This document shows positions 43,253-52,152 of a stretch of DNA of 64,000 bases, in pieces. Source of the DNA: Cellvibrio fontiphilus. GTDB lineage: Bacteria; Pseudomonadota; Gammaproteobacteria; Pseudomonadales; Cellvibrionaceae. The stretch lies in assembly GCF_035317345.1 (NCBI RefSeq), contig NZ_JAYKTU010000001.1. One strand, given 5' to 3'. A model generated the notes under the pieces. The model worked only from the letters and a program-made list of their open reading frames with translations, was not told where the DNA came from and searched no databases. The translations under genes and the position numbers were made by a program. Numbering within the stretch: position 1 is the first letter of the stretch; the number at the start of each line of letters is the position of its first letter.

Positions 43253-44434
43253 ATGAGTCGATTTTTTGCATTCACCAAAACTCTCGCACTCAATTGCGCG
43301 CTGTGCATGGCGCTGATGTTTGCCGGCTATGCCCAAGCCGACGAAAAAGCCGAGATGGCAAAATTACAGAAGGAAATTGAAGCGCTGCAGCAAGAGTTAA
43401 AAAAAGTGCAGGGTACGCGTTCGAGCTTGCAAAAAGACCTGGAAAAATCCGAGCAGGAAATTAATAAACTCCAGCAAAAAGCCGATGACATTAATAAAGA
43501 GTTGAAGCAGCAAAACAACGAGCTAAACCAACTGAAAAATGAGCGCAGCCAGTTAGAGCAAGCAAAAAAAAAACAGCAGGGTGAAATAGCCGAACAAATG
43601 CGCGCCGCACAAAAACTGGGTGAGCAAAGCGAAATTAAAGTGCTGCTGAATCAGGAATCACCCGACCAGTTGTCGCGCATCATGAAATATCACAGCTATT
43701 TTATGGAAGCACACACCCGCAAGATGCAGGGATTTATAGAAACTATTGCGCGCATCGATGCACTAACACCAGAGATCGAAAAAAAAACTCTGGCGTTGGG
43801 TGCCATGCAGGCGCAATTGGATGAACAGCGTCAGCAGTTAAAAAGTCGGCAACAGGAACGCCAACAAGCACTGGCCAAAGTGAATAGCCAGTTCAAGGAC
43901 AAAAACCAGCAACTCAAACAACTGGGCGAAGATCGCCGCCGGCTACAGGCCTTACTGGATCGTGTAACCCAAAAAGTGGCAATCAGTGGCGCAGTTAATT
44001 CGCCCGCTTACGTGCCACTGCCCGCCGGTGGGGAAAAGTTTTCCCAACGTAAAGGGCGCTTACCCTGGCCGACCCAAGGCAGCCTGATCCATCGTTTTGG
44101 CAGTGCACGTATCGCCGGGCAGATTAACTGGAGCGGGGCCTATATAGCCGCGCCCCAAGGCAATCCGGTGGTTGCGGTACATCATGGGCGCGTGGTTTTT
44201 GCTGATTATTTTGGTGGCCACGGGCTGCTGGTGATTGTCGATCACGGCGAGGGCTACCTGAGCCTTTATGCCCACAATCAGCGGCTGCTTAAAAAAGCCG
44301 GTGAACCGGTGATGGCGGGGGAGACTATCGCCAGTGTTGGTAATTCCGGCGGCCAGAGCAGCACCGGCTTATACTTTGAAATTCGCCATCAGGGGCGACC
44401 GATAGATCCGGGCGGTTGGCTGGCGCGCGGTTAA
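43253..44434 (+). CDS. envC: Murein hydrolase activator EnvC
   Basis: Periplasmic activator of the AmiA/AmiB amidases at the division site. From the ATG at 43253 it is 393 aa: signal peptide ending YAQA (about residue 29), a long coiled coil (about 30-240), and a C-terminal LytM domain. The LytM metal residues are degraded (the usual HxH motif reads YFEIRH, and the first His is missing), as in true EnvC, so it should bind amidases and not cleave peptidoglycan itself. The frame is open to a TTG at 43184, but the ATG places the signal peptide correctly. Confidence 0.92.
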   Translation: MSRFFAFTKTLALNCALCMALMFAGYAQADEKAEMAKLQKEIEALQQELKKVQGTRSSLQKDLEKSEQEINKLQQKADDINKELKQQNNELNQLKNERSQLEQAKKKQQGEIAEQMRAAQKLGEQSEIKVLLNQESPDQLSRIMKYHSYFMEAHTRKMQGFIETIARIDALTPEIEKKTLALGAMQAQLDEQRQQLKSRQQERQQALAKVNSQFKDKNQQLKQLGEDRRRLQALLDRVTQKVAISGAVNSPAYVPLPAGGEKFSQRKGRLPWPTQGSLIHRFGSARIAGQINWSGAYIAAPQGNPVVAVHHGRVVFADYFGGHGLLVIVDHGEGYLSLYAHNQRLLKKAGEPVMAGETIASVGNSGGQSSTGLYFEIRHQGRPIDPGGWLARG

Positions 44435-44556
44435 CAATTAAGGTTTGTTATTGCGGTGTTGATATTTTTGCGGGGCAGCTGTCATTTCAACTGGATTTGG
44501 CTTAGTGTGCGCCCCCGATTAAAGATAGATTTGGCTTAATCGCCATCGGAGCTTTC

Positions 44557-45963
44557 ATGTTTTGCGCGGCTTTTCCACGGTTTCCTGCTAGCTTTCGCCA
44601 GATTTTTGCTGGCCTTTTGGTCTTGCTACCCAACCTCACTTGGGCAGACGAAACACCAACCGCCACCACTGGCCTTCTGCCGCTGGAGGAACTGCGCACC
44701 TTCACCCGGGTTTACGACCATGTCCGCAGCGGTTATGTCGATGACATCAGCGACGCCCAACTGCTGGAGTACGCCATTAAAGGCATGATCGCCGAACTTG
44801 ATCCTCACTCGGCCTATCTGGACAAAGAGGCATTTGCCGATTTACAAGCCTCTACCTCTGGTGAATTTGGCGGAGTGGGCCTTGAAGTCAGTATCGATGA
44901 CGGCTATGTCAAAGTGGTTACACCTATCGATGGCAGCCCCTCAGCCAATGCCGGTATTTTGGCTGGTGACATAGTCGTGCGTATTGACGACAAACCCGTC
45001 AAAGGCATGGATTTGAACAAAGCAGTGAACCTGATGCGCGGCCCCAAAAACAGCCCCATCAAAATCACCGTAATGCGCGATGGCGTAGATCAGCCTATCG
45101 ATTTCAATTTGCTGCGCGACCTTATCAAGGTCCAAAGTGTGCGCACCCGTCTGCTGGAGCAAGACTATTTCTATATCCGTATCGCCCAATTCCAATTGGA
45201 TACGGGCAAGGAAATGAGTAAAAAAATCCAGGAGCAATTGAAAAAACAACCAGAAACCAAGGGTGTCATCCTCGATCTGCGCAATAACCCCGGCGGGGTT
45301 TTGCAGTCATCCGTAGAAGTGGTAGACGCCTTTTTGGATGGCGGTCTGGTGGTGTATACCCAAGGCCGGTTGGATAACAGCAATATCAGCTACAACGCCG
45401 AAGAGGGGGATATCACCAGCGGTTTACCCTTGATAGTGCTGATCAACGATGGCTCCGCCTCAGCCTCCGAAATTGTCGCCGGCGCCCTGCAGGACCACAA
45501 ACGCGGCATCATCATGGGTACACGTAGTTTCGGCAAAGGCTCAGTCCAGTCAGTGATTCCCATTAGCAATGATCGCGCGGTAAAACTCACCACTGCGCTT
45601 TATTACACCCCCAATGGGCGCTCCATCCAAGCCCAGGGCATAGCACCTGACGTGGAAGTGGAGCGGGTACAGGTCGCGGCAATTGCACAACATCCATCAG
45701 TCACCGAGGCTGATCTCGCACGCCACCTGGGCAATAGCAAGGGCGGTAAAGAAAGTAACAGCAAGGATCGCGCTAATCGCCGTATTACCAGCGCCGAGTT
45801 ATTACAGGAAGACAATCAGCTTCACGAAGCGCTCAATCTTCTTAAAGGCCTGAATATTTTCTTGCAAAACTCGCCTTTGGCCAGTGGACAGGAAGTGGTT
45901 CCAGAAATAGCACCGGACATAGTCCTGCAGCCGGAAACTGACGATCCGGCAACCGCCCACTGA
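44557..45963 (+). CDS. ctpA: Carboxy-terminal processing protease (S41)
   Basis: Periplasmic S41 protease of 468 aa. A signal peptide (to about 30) is followed by an N-terminal helical segment, a PDZ domain (about 102-185; GEFGGVGLEVS), and the catalytic core with NNPGG near 243, the nucleophile Ser302 in NDGSASASE and the base Lys327 in RSFGKGS. GAG lies upstream of the ATG. It stands between envC and yibQ in the conserved order; a role in trimming cell-wall hydrolases or their regulators is inferred from its family. Confidence 0.94.
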   Translation: MFCAAFPRFPASFRQIFAGLLVLLPNLTWADETPTATTGLLPLEELRTFTRVYDHVRSGYVDDISDAQLLEYAIKGMIAELDPHSAYLDKEAFADLQASTSGEFGGVGLEVSIDDGYVKVVTPIDGSPSANAGILAGDIVVRIDDKPVKGMDLNKAVNLMRGPKNSPIKITVMRDGVDQPIDFNLLRDLIKVQSVRTRLLEQDYFYIRIAQFQLDTGKEMSKKIQEQLKKQPETKGVILDLRNNPGGVLQSSVEVVDAFLDGGLVVYTQGRLDNSNISYNAEEGDITSGLPLIVLINDGSASASEIVAGALQDHKRGIIMGTRSFGKGSVQSVIPISNDRAVKLTTALYYTPNGRSIQAQGIAPDVEVERVQVAAIAQHPSVTEADLARHLGNSKGGKESNSKDRANRRITSAELLQEDNQLHEALNLLKGLNIFLQNSPLASGQEVVPEIAPDIVLQPETDDPATAH

Positions 45964-45967
45964 ACTT

Positions 45968-46864
45968 ATGAGCAAGCCAAGAGCCACTTGGCTTATCCAT
46001 CTATTCCTGCTGCTTTTGGCTGGCGCAGCGCCCATCTGCAGCGCCGCTCCAACCAGCACTTCTGGAGAAACAACTACCCAACCAGCACAACTGGCCATCA
46101 TCATTGATGACCTGGGTTACAACCTCGGCATGGGACAACGCGCCCTCGATTTACCGGGCGCCATCACCGTTGCAGTATTACCCTTCACACCTCACGGACA
46201 GGAACTGGCTGCCTACGCTCATCGCCGCGGCAAAGAAGTCATGTTGCACGCTCCCATGAGCAACCACCACCAGTATCCGCTCGGGCGCGGTGGCCTGCGC
46301 AGCGGCATGGATAAACACGAATTCCTTGTTGTGCTGCGCCAGAACCTTGCCAACATACCCTACATCCAGGGGGTGAATAACCACATGGGTAGTCAACTCA
46401 CCGAGCAGGCAGAACCCATGAGCTGGCTAATGGCGGAACTCAAACAGCGCCAGCTGTATTTTGTCGACAGCAGAACCAGCGCCCAAACCCAGGCACTAAA
46501 TCAGGCTCAAGCCATAGGTTTACCCAGTCTCAAACGCGATGTCTTTTTGGACGACAAACGCGATCAACAACTTATCCACCAACAGCTATTACGGGCGCTT
46601 GAAAAAGCACAACAACAAGGTCTCGCTGTCGCGATTGGCCACCCTTACCCAGAAACACTCAGGGTACTTGAACAGCTGCCCGCATTGCTCGATAGCTATG
46701 AAGTCGAACTGGTCGCCGTATCTTCCCTTATGCCCAAACAGCCATTCCAAGTCACATCATCGACCAGAGAGAGCAGCTGTCTGGCACCCCCTATGGGACT
46801 CTGGCCAAGGGTCTGGGCGCCAATAGATCCTTTTGACTCTATCCCAGCACTGTGGGAACATTGA
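45968..46864 (+). CDS. yibQ: Divergent polysaccharide deacetylase family protein (YibQ type)
   Basis: 298-aa exported protein with a signal peptide (about 1-26), then LAIIIDDLGYNLGMGQRALDLP, VMLHAPMSNHHQYPLGRGGL, and NNHMGSQLTEQ, blocks of the divergent deacetylase (DUF610) family with the NodB-like fold. It starts four bases after the ctpA stop and is translationally linked to it. The substrate is not established; a cell-envelope glycan is likely given the neighbours. Confidence 0.88.
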   Translation: MSKPRATWLIHLFLLLLAGAAPICSAAPTSTSGETTTQPAQLAIIIDDLGYNLGMGQRALDLPGAITVAVLPFTPHGQELAAYAHRRGKEVMLHAPMSNHHQYPLGRGGLRSGMDKHEFLVVLRQNLANIPYIQGVNNHMGSQLTEQAEPMSWLMAELKQRQLYFVDSRTSAQTQALNQAQAIGLPSLKRDVFLDDKRDQQLIHQQLLRALEKAQQQGLAVAIGHPYPETLRVLEQLPALLDSYEVELVAVSSLMPKQPFQVTSSTRESSCLAPPMGLWPRVWAPIDPFDSIPALWEH

Positions 46865-47030
46865 AGAATTAGGCGCCAAGTTGATTAAATGCTGGTAGTT
46901 CTAAGAGGGCTGCATTAGCAGACCAACTAAATCTAGCGATGTACTTTAGTTGCTGTCTATAATCATGCTGGGCGATTAATGAACAGTCCGCACAAGGAAA
47001 TTTAAACGCAGAGCGCAGCGAGGAATTGAT

Positions 47031-47255
47031 ATGGCTACATTAAACAGAGCTGGCGAGCAAGGCAGTGTGCCTTCACGTCAAGGTCGCTACATCCAGAAAG
47101 ATGGCTACTGGTACTACACCACCCGTGAAGGCGTGGACATAGGGCCCTTTGATAGCCGCACCGATGCCGAAGTGGGTGTGGGTGAATTTATCGAATTTAT
47201 TCAGGCTTCAGAACCAAAGGTTTCCGATGTCCTAAAACAGTACCGCGCGGCCTAG
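47031..47255 (+). CDS. DUF6316-type small protein
   Basis: 74-aa cytosolic protein. The sequence RYIQKDGYWYYTTREGVDIGPFDSRTDAEVGV fits a family of short, aromatic-rich proteins seen in Pseudomonas and relatives (DUF6316, from memory). Function unknown. Good Shine-Dalgarno GAGGA seven bases before the ATG. TATAAT at 46958-46963 may be its -10. A bidirectional terminator follows. Confidence 0.7.
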   Translation: MATLNRAGEQGSVPSRQGRYIQKDGYWYYTTREGVDIGPFDSRTDAEVGVGEFIEFIQASEPKVSDVLKQYRAA

Positions 47256-47292
47256 ATACTGACGAGTTACCTTTTCTAGGTCGCTTCCATTA

Positions 47293-47320
47293 AAAAAGGG
47301 CACTCGTTGGTGCCCTTTTT
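47293..47320. terminator. Bidirectional terminator between the DUF6316 gene and hisF
   Basis: Stem AAAAAGGGCAC / GTGCCCTTTTT (47293-47303 with 47310-47320), six-base loop, with A- and T-tracts on both sides. It serves both convergent genes. Confidence 0.92.
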
Positions 47321-47349
47321 GTCTGACTTAGCAAGCTTTGGCTTGCCTC

Positions 47350-48123
47350 CTACAATCGCACCTCAATCCCCCGCTCACGCATATATTCCTTGGCTTGCTG
47401 TAAGGTGTATTCACGGAAGTGGAAAATACTGGCGGCCAAGACCGCATCGGCACGCCCCTGGGTAACACCATCTACCAGATGCTGCAGGTTACCCACACCA
47501 CCGGAAGCGATAACAGGCACAGGGACAGCATCGCTGATCGCGCGGGTAACTCCCAAATCATAGCCTTTTTTGGTTCCATCGCCGTCCATACTGGTCAGCA
47601 GGATTTCACCAGCACCGTAATCTGCCATTTTGGCGGCCCATTCCACGGCGTCTATACCCGTAGGTTTACGGCCACCGTGAGTGAATATCTCCCAACGTGG
47701 CACCTCACCCTCCTGGCTAACTTTTTTGGCATCAATCGCCACCACAATACACTGGGCGCCAAAACGGTCGGAGGCCGCTTTAACAAAATCCGGGTTGAAT
47801 ACTGCGGCCGAGTTGATGCTTACCTTATCGGCACCAGCATTGAGCATGATGCGGATATCTTCCACTGTGCGAATACCACCGCCTACGGTAAGCGGGATAA
47901 ATACCTCGCTGGCGATTTTTTCCACGGTATGAACCGTAGTTGCACGCCCCTCATGGGTCGCGGTGATATCCAAAAAGGTGATCTCGTCCGCACCTTCCTG
48001 GTTGTAGCGCTTGGCAATTTCTACCGGATCACCCGCATCGCGGATATCCAGAAATTGCACACCTTTGACCACACGGCCGTTATCGACATCAAGGCAGGGG
48101 ATTATGCGTTTTGCAAGAGCCAT
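47350..48123 (-). CDS. hisF: Imidazole glycerol phosphate synthase, cyclase subunit
   Basis: TIM-barrel cyclase that, with HisH, closes the imidazole ring to IGP and AICAR. From the ATG at 48123 it is 257 aa (E. coli 258): MALAKRIIPCLDVDNGRVVKG with the catalytic Asp11-type residue, VGGGIRTVEDI, and the second catalytic aspartate in TSMDGDGTKKGYD. It would normally follow hisA directly; here an inverted PEP-CTERM gene and its terminator separate them, so hisF needs its own promoter in 48124-48415. Confidence 0.95.
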   Translation of the reverse strand: MALAKRIIPCLDVDNGRVVKGVQFLDIRDAGDPVEIAKRYNQEGADEITFLDITATHEGRATTVHTVEKIASEVFIPLTVGGGIRTVEDIRIMLNAGADKVSINSAAVFNPDFVKAASDRFGAQCIVVAIDAKKVSQEGEVPRWEIFTHGGRKPTGIDAVEWAAKMADYGAGEILLTSMDGDGTKKGYDLGVTRAISDAVPVPVIASGGVGNLQHLVDGVTQGRADAVLAASIFHFREYTLQQAKEYMRERGIEVRL

Positions 48124-48198
48124 AAAATTCTCAAGGATAACGTTAACAAGGCGCCATTTTAGCCTGTATTCCACCTCTGGCGGGAACTAATAGCGCCG

Positions 48199-48214
48199 TG
48201 TGAAGTGCGTCACA
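48199..48214. promoter_or_regulatory. CRP-like palindrome (TGTGA-N6-TCACA), exact
   Basis: TGTGAAGTGCGTCACA matches all ten fixed bases. It lies about 117 bases upstream of the sigma-54 element at 48331 and about 76 bases upstream of the hisF start, so it could act on either gene. Confidence 0.5.
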
Positions 48215-48330
48215 GTATATAAATAATATATATAAAAACCAGATTCTTAATAGCTTTTAATGTCGATTAAACTTACATCGGCAATTATTGAAAAATAATA
48301 ACTTATTGATATTTAACAATATTTAAATAA

Positions 48331-48346
48331 TGGCGCGAAAATTGTA
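48331..48346 (+). promoter_or_regulatory. Sigma-54 (-24/-12) promoter of the second PEP-CTERM gene
   Basis: TGGCGCGAAAATTGTA: -24 GG and -12 G at exact spacing; TTGT replaces TTGC. It shares TGGCGCG with the site at 28599. The ATG is 70 bases away, nearly the same distance as for the other gene. Confidence 0.6.
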
Positions 48347-48357
48347 GTTGTGTCGCC

Positions 48358-48381
48358 CGATATCTCCATGATGGAGAATCG
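48358..48381 (+). promoter_or_regulatory. Near-perfect palindrome at the predicted transcript start
   Basis: CGATATCTCCAT and ATGGAGAATCG pair around one base, with one bulge. It lies where the sigma-54 transcript should start, 34 bases before the ATG, and could be an operator or a leader hairpin. Confidence 0.4.
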
Positions 48382-48415
48382 TCTAACTTAACACTATTGC
48401 TGTAAAGGAAAATCC

Positions 48416-49000
48416 ATGAAAAAGATTACTGCTCTGGCGGCAGCTGCGCTTCTGTCATTCACTGGCTACGCTAACGCTGGCTTGTTCCACTTCACCGGTG
48501 AGATCGAAAACCACAACGACGTTATCTACACCTACTTCACCGTTGGTGCTGATGCCACTGATGTGCGCGTTTGGACTGATTCATTCCAAGGTGGCGTAAA
48601 CTTCGACCCTATCACCGCACTGTGGAAAGCAGATGGCACCCTGATTGGTCAAAACGACGACAATTCAAGCATCAACCCATCTACCCAAACCATTTATGAT
48701 TCAGGTTTGTGGTTCAACAGCCTGGCCGCTGGCGACTACATTTTCACTGTAGCCACTTACAACAACTGGGCTGCTGGCTCTACCCTGAATGCCGGTTTTG
48801 TATTTGACAACCAAACTCCTATCGCTCTGGAGAATTGGAATCAACCAGCCAATCACATCAACATGGGCAACTACTGGAGCCTGTGGTTAGACGGTGTTGA
48901 CGCAGCAAGCAACCCGACTTCTGTATCAGAACCTGCACCACTGGCCTTGTTGGGCCTGGCTCTCCTCGGTCTTGGCTGGAGAAGAGCGCGCAAAGCGTAA
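48416..49000 (+). CDS. PEP-CTERM exoprotein, DVUA0089-like
   Basis: 194-aa exported protein. The signal peptide (1-21, ending NANA) is followed by a beta-rich domain, FTGEIENHNDVIYTYFTV, then FDPITALWKADGTLIGQNDDN, which resembles the DVUA0089 type of PEP-CTERM proteins. The sorting tail begins at 171: SEPAP, the helix LALLGLALLGLGW, then RRARKA. Strong AAGGA site before the ATG and a sigma-54 promoter 70 bases upstream. It lies inverted between hisA and hisF. Exosortase-dependent export to the surface is inferred from the tail. Confidence 0.82.
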   Translation: MKKITALAAAALLSFTGYANAGLFHFTGEIENHNDVIYTYFTVGADATDVRVWTDSFQGGVNFDPITALWKADGTLIGQNDDNSSINPSTQTIYDSGLWFNSLAAGDYIFTVATYNNWAAGSTLNAGFVFDNQTPIALENWNQPANHINMGNYWSLWLDGVDAASNPTSVSEPAPLALLGLALLGLGWRRARKA

Positions 49001-49014
49001 AAGTAGCTTTCAGC

Positions 49015-49060
49015 GCATAAAAAAGCCCCAACGCAGTGATGTGTTGGGGCTTTTTTATGC
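49015..49060. terminator. Bidirectional terminator between the PEP-CTERM gene and hisA
   Basis: Long stem with GCCCCAAC / GTTGGGGC core flanked by six A and six T residues and closed by GCAT / ATGC (49015-49032 with 49043-49060). It ends both convergent transcripts and so cuts hisF off from the hisBHA operon. Confidence 0.93.
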
Positions 49061-49078
49061 GGCTTTGCCAGCGATTAA

Positions 49079-49810
49079 TTAGCGAGCATCGCAATAAGCT
49101 TGGGCTTCGGCCATGCTCAAAGTGCCTTCATAAATAGCGCGGCCGGTAATGGCACCACAGATACCCTTATGGGCTTCGGCCTTAAGCGCGATGATGTCGT
49201 CCATATTCGTAATACCGCCCGAGGCAATCACGGGAATACTGGAGGCCTGTGCCATAGCCACGGTTGCCTGCACATTCACGCCTTGCATCATGCCGTCGCG
49301 GGCGATATCGGTATAGACAATACTGCTTACACCGTCCTGCTCAAACCGTTTGGCGAGCTCAGAGGCCTGAACATTCGATACCTCTGCCCAGCCATCGGTA
49401 GCAACCCAGCCATCTTTGGCATCCAGACCCACAATGATGTGACCGGGAAATTGTTTGCACATATCGGTGACAAACTGCGGCTCTTTTACCGCTTTGGTGC
49501 CGATAATCACATACTGCACACCCGCATTCAGGTAGTACTCAATGGTTTCCGCACTGCGAATACCGCCGCCAATTTGGATCGGCAGATTGGGGTAGGCTTT
49601 GGCGATGGCCGTTACCACGCCACCATTCACCGGTTTACCTTCAAAAGCACCGTTCAAATCCACCAGGTGCAAACGGCGGCAGCCTTGTTGTACCCATTGT
49701 GCTGCCATAGCGACGGGATCGTCGGAGAATACCGTGGAATCGTCCATCAAACCCTGGCGCAAGCGCACACATTGGCCGTCTTTTAAATCAATTGCGGGGA
49801 TAATTAACAT
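49079..49810 (-). CDS. hisA: ProFAR isomerase
   Basis: Phosphoribosylformimino-AICAR ribotide isomerase of histidine synthesis, 243 aa (E. coli 245). TIM-barrel with the catalytic aspartate in PAIDLKDGQCVRL at the N-terminus, GGGIRSAETIEYYLNAG near 80-96, and the second aspartate in YTDIARDGMMQG near 168-179. It is the third gene of hisB-hisH-hisA. A compound inverted repeat lies between it and hisH. Confidence 0.95.
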   Translation of the reverse strand: MLIIPAIDLKDGQCVRLRQGLMDDSTVFSDDPVAMAAQWVQQGCRRLHLVDLNGAFEGKPVNGGVVTAIAKAYPNLPIQIGGGIRSAETIEYYLNAGVQYVIIGTKAVKEPQFVTDMCKQFPGHIIVGLDAKDGWVATDGWAEVSNVQASELAKRFEQDGVSSIVYTDIARDGMMQGVNVQATVAMAQASSIPVIASGGITNMDDIIALKAEAHKGICGAITGRAIYEGTLSMAEAQAYCDAR

Positions 49811-49831
49811 TCATCAATCTCGATTAAACAG

Positions 49832-49907
49832 AAAGTAGGTTGGGCAGTCATGCCCAACAAAGGTGGCGATAAGACAATGTTGGGCATGGCTGCCCAACCT
49901 AGGCTTT
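49832..49907. repeat. Compound inverted repeat between hisA and hisH (REP/BIME-like)
   Basis: Arms of about 28 bases (49832-49859 and 49878-49907) pair with one mismatch and a two-base bulge. Each arm is itself a small hairpin: GTTGGGCA-GTCA-TGCCCAAC and GTTGGGCA-TGGC-TGCCCAAC. The right arm runs over the hisH stop codon. The shape fits a mobile REP-type element. Confidence 0.75.
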
Positions 49908-50555
49908 CCCATCCCAATGTAAAAAATTCTTCAGCAGCTGCAAGCCAGCGGTATGGCTCTTTTCCGGGTGGAATTGCACCGCAAACAAATTGCCCTGCAC
50001 CAGCGCCGCGTGGAATGGCAGGCCATAGTCACAAGTTGCGGCAACCTGGCTGGCATCGTCTGCCAAAATATAGAAACTGTGCACAAAGTAGAAACGGGCA
50101 TCCTGTTCGATACCGGCCCAGAGCGGGTGATGTTTGTGATGCACCTGATTCCAGCCCATATGCGGCACTTTTAAGTGATTACCAGCTTCATCCTTGTGAT
50201 TTTCGCCGAAAAAGCGCACTTTTCCGCGCAGAATGCCAATACAATCCACACCGCCGTTTTCTTCGCTGTGATCCATTAAGGCCTGCATACCGACGCAAAT
50301 GCCCAGCACTGGCTTGCCGGTGGCGATTTGCGCGCGCAGCAACTTATCGAAACCCAGGCGTTTGATTTCCGCCATGCAGTCGCGAATGGCGCCCACACCG
50401 GGGAATACCACGCGGTCTGCCGCGGCAACTACCGCCGGATCAGAGGTTACCACTACGTTTTGCTGAGGTGCGACGTGGCTCAGGGCGCTGGCTACTGAGT
50501 GGAGATTGCCCATGCCGTAGTCGATAACGGCGACCGTCTGTTTAGCACTAACCAT
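49899..50555 (-). CDS. hisH: Imidazole glycerol phosphate synthase, glutaminase subunit
   Basis: Class I glutamine amidotransferase feeding ammonia to HisF, 218 aa. The nucleophile Cys87 lies in LGICVGMQAL, with His and Glu in VQFHPEKS near 197-203. It begins three bases after the hisB stop. Its stop codon lies inside the right arm of an inverted repeat, so the last residues may have changed when that element arrived. Confidence 0.95.
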   Translation of the reverse strand: MVSAKQTVAVIDYGMGNLHSVASALSHVAPQQNVVVTSDPAVVAAADRVVFPGVGAIRDCMAEIKRLGFDKLLRAQIATGKPVLGICVGMQALMDHSEENGGVDCIGILRGKVRFFGENHKDEAGNHLKVPHMGWNQVHHKHHPLWAGIEQDARFYFVHSFYILADDASQVAATCDYGLPFHAALVQGNLFAVQFHPEKSHTAGLQLLKNFLHWDGKA

Positions 50556-50558
50556 GAC

Positions 50559-51152
50559 TCAGAGGCTACCTTTGGTGGAGGGCATAATACCTTCCATGCG
50601 CGGATCTTTTTCCAAGGCCATACGCAGGGCGCGGCCAAAGGCTTTGAACACGGTTTCGATCTGGTGATGCGCGTTGTGACCGCGCAGGTTATCCACATGC
50701 AGGGTGACGCCGGCGTGGTTTACAAACCCTTGGAAAAACTCCCAGAACAGCTCTACATCAAATTGGCCGATACGCTTTTGGGTAAAGGGAATTTGCATGA
50801 CCAGACCGGGGCGACCGGAGAAATCAATCACCACGCGCGACAGCGCTTCATCCAGCGGTACATAAGCGTGACCGTAGCGACGAATACCTTTTTTGTCACC
50901 CACAGCTTTGGCAACCGCTTGGCCGATGGTGATACCTATATCTTCCACCGAGTGGTGATCATCGATATGGGTGTCACCGTCACAGGTGACGTCCAGATCG
51001 ATCATGCCGTGGCGGGCGATCTGATCCATCATGTGCTCAAGGAAGGGAACGCCGGTGTTGAATACACCTTTGCCGGCGCCATCCAGATTCAGGCTGACGC
51101 TGATTTTGGTTTCCAGGGTGTTGCGGTTGACCTGGGCAATACGGTCTGACAT
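50559..51152 (-). CDS. hisB: Imidazoleglycerol-phosphate dehydratase
   Basis: Manganese-dependent dehydratase of histidine synthesis, 197 aa from the ATG at 51152, equal to the monofunctional Pseudomonas enzyme. Metal-binding histidine motifs are present: GVPFLEHMMDQIARHG, DDHHSVEDIG and the second HN..HHQIE block near 165-175. An upstream in-frame ATG at 51176 lacks support. It opens hisBHA; the bifunctional phosphatase part seen in E. coli is absent. Confidence 0.95.
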   Translation of the reverse strand: MSDRIAQVNRNTLETKISVSLNLDGAGKGVFNTGVPFLEHMMDQIARHGMIDLDVTCDGDTHIDDHHSVEDIGITIGQAVAKAVGDKKGIRRYGHAYVPLDEALSRVVIDFSGRPGLVMQIPFTQKRIGQFDVELFWEFFQGFVNHAGVTLHVDNLRGHNAHHQIETVFKAFGRALRMALEKDPRMEGIMPSTKGSL

Positions 51153-51346
51153 AAGAAGACTCACAAGCTGATACATAATATGCCGGAAAGTATATAGATT
51201 CAGGGCGCCAAATTCACGGAAAGCGATGCTATAAGCGCGATTGTTAAGTGGATGTACAGTTTCGACAGCCTAGATTAATCAAAATATCTCGCTGAATAGC
51301 ACTAGCCTTTTAGCTCTATTTGTTAACCCATGAATGGACAATCACT

Positions 51347-51985
51347 ATGAAAAGTTCACTGTCGCGCGCCCGGCGCATAGCTTTTGCAACCAGTTTGATG
51401 TTTGCCAGCCTGACCTCTTTCGCCGCATCGCCCAATAACCAGTCCAATACAGCTATCACCGGCTGGAGCTGGTCGGGCCATGTAGACCACGTAAATTTTG
51501 ATAAAGCAGCAGCAGCGTCACAGGGTATTGAAGACACCGCAACGGCAGTGGGTGGTGCCGCGGAGTACTACTCCAGCAATAGTGAAAACACCCTTAGCCT
51601 GGGTATCAATGTGCTGTTTTATCGCGACAACGAAGCCTTCGGTCAATACGTGGAGGATTACTGGGATGATGATGTTGATTATGAAGAATCTGATGCCAAT
51701 GCCTTCATGCTATTTGCGGAATACGGCCCTAAATACCGCTTTGGTCAGGACAATATGACCTTTGTGACTCTGCGCGGCGGGGTTAGCGGCATACTCGCCT
51801 CAGAGCGCAGTATTAGTAATTGCAGCAATTGCTACTCGGAAGATATTGAGATAGACGGTGGTCTGTACGGTGTGATTGGCATCGGCCAGACTCTGGGGCG
51901 CCTGGATTTGGGGCTGCAATTCCAGCAGTATTTTACCGGCGATCTGGACAATAGCCTGCGCTTGAAACTCTCAGGTGCGTTTTAA
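51347..51985 (+). CDS. Outer-membrane beta-barrel-like hypothetical protein
   Basis: 212-aa exported protein from the ATG at 51347; the frame extends to a TTG at 51320. The signal peptide ends near TSFAAS (about residue 27). The mature part alternates polar and hydrophobic residues in short strands and ends in LKLSGAF, a C-terminal Phe typical of outer-membrane barrels. An acidic loop (VEDYWDDDVDYEESD) lies near 102-117, and a Cys-x2-Cys pair (SNCSNCYS) near 160. No specific family recognised. Confidence 0.55.
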   Translation: MKSSLSRARRIAFATSLMFASLTSFAASPNNQSNTAITGWSWSGHVDHVNFDKAAAASQGIEDTATAVGGAAEYYSSNSENTLSLGINVLFYRDNEAFGQYVEDYWDDDVDYEESDANAFMLFAEYGPKYRFGQDNMTFVTLRGGVSGILASERSISNCSNCYSEDIEIDGGLYGVIGIGQTLGRLDLGLQFQQYFTGDLDNSLRLKLSGAF

Positions 51986-52152
51986 GTGCTGATCTAAATC
52001 AATGGGTTACCTGGGCACACCAAAGGTGTTCAGGTAATTTTGGGCAATTCCGATAATTCTTATAAAAACACGTTATTAAGAGTCACTTGCATTTGCACTG
52101 CCATGGTTTACTTTTAAATCGCCACTCGTTGAAGTAGGCGCCGCGAAGGACA

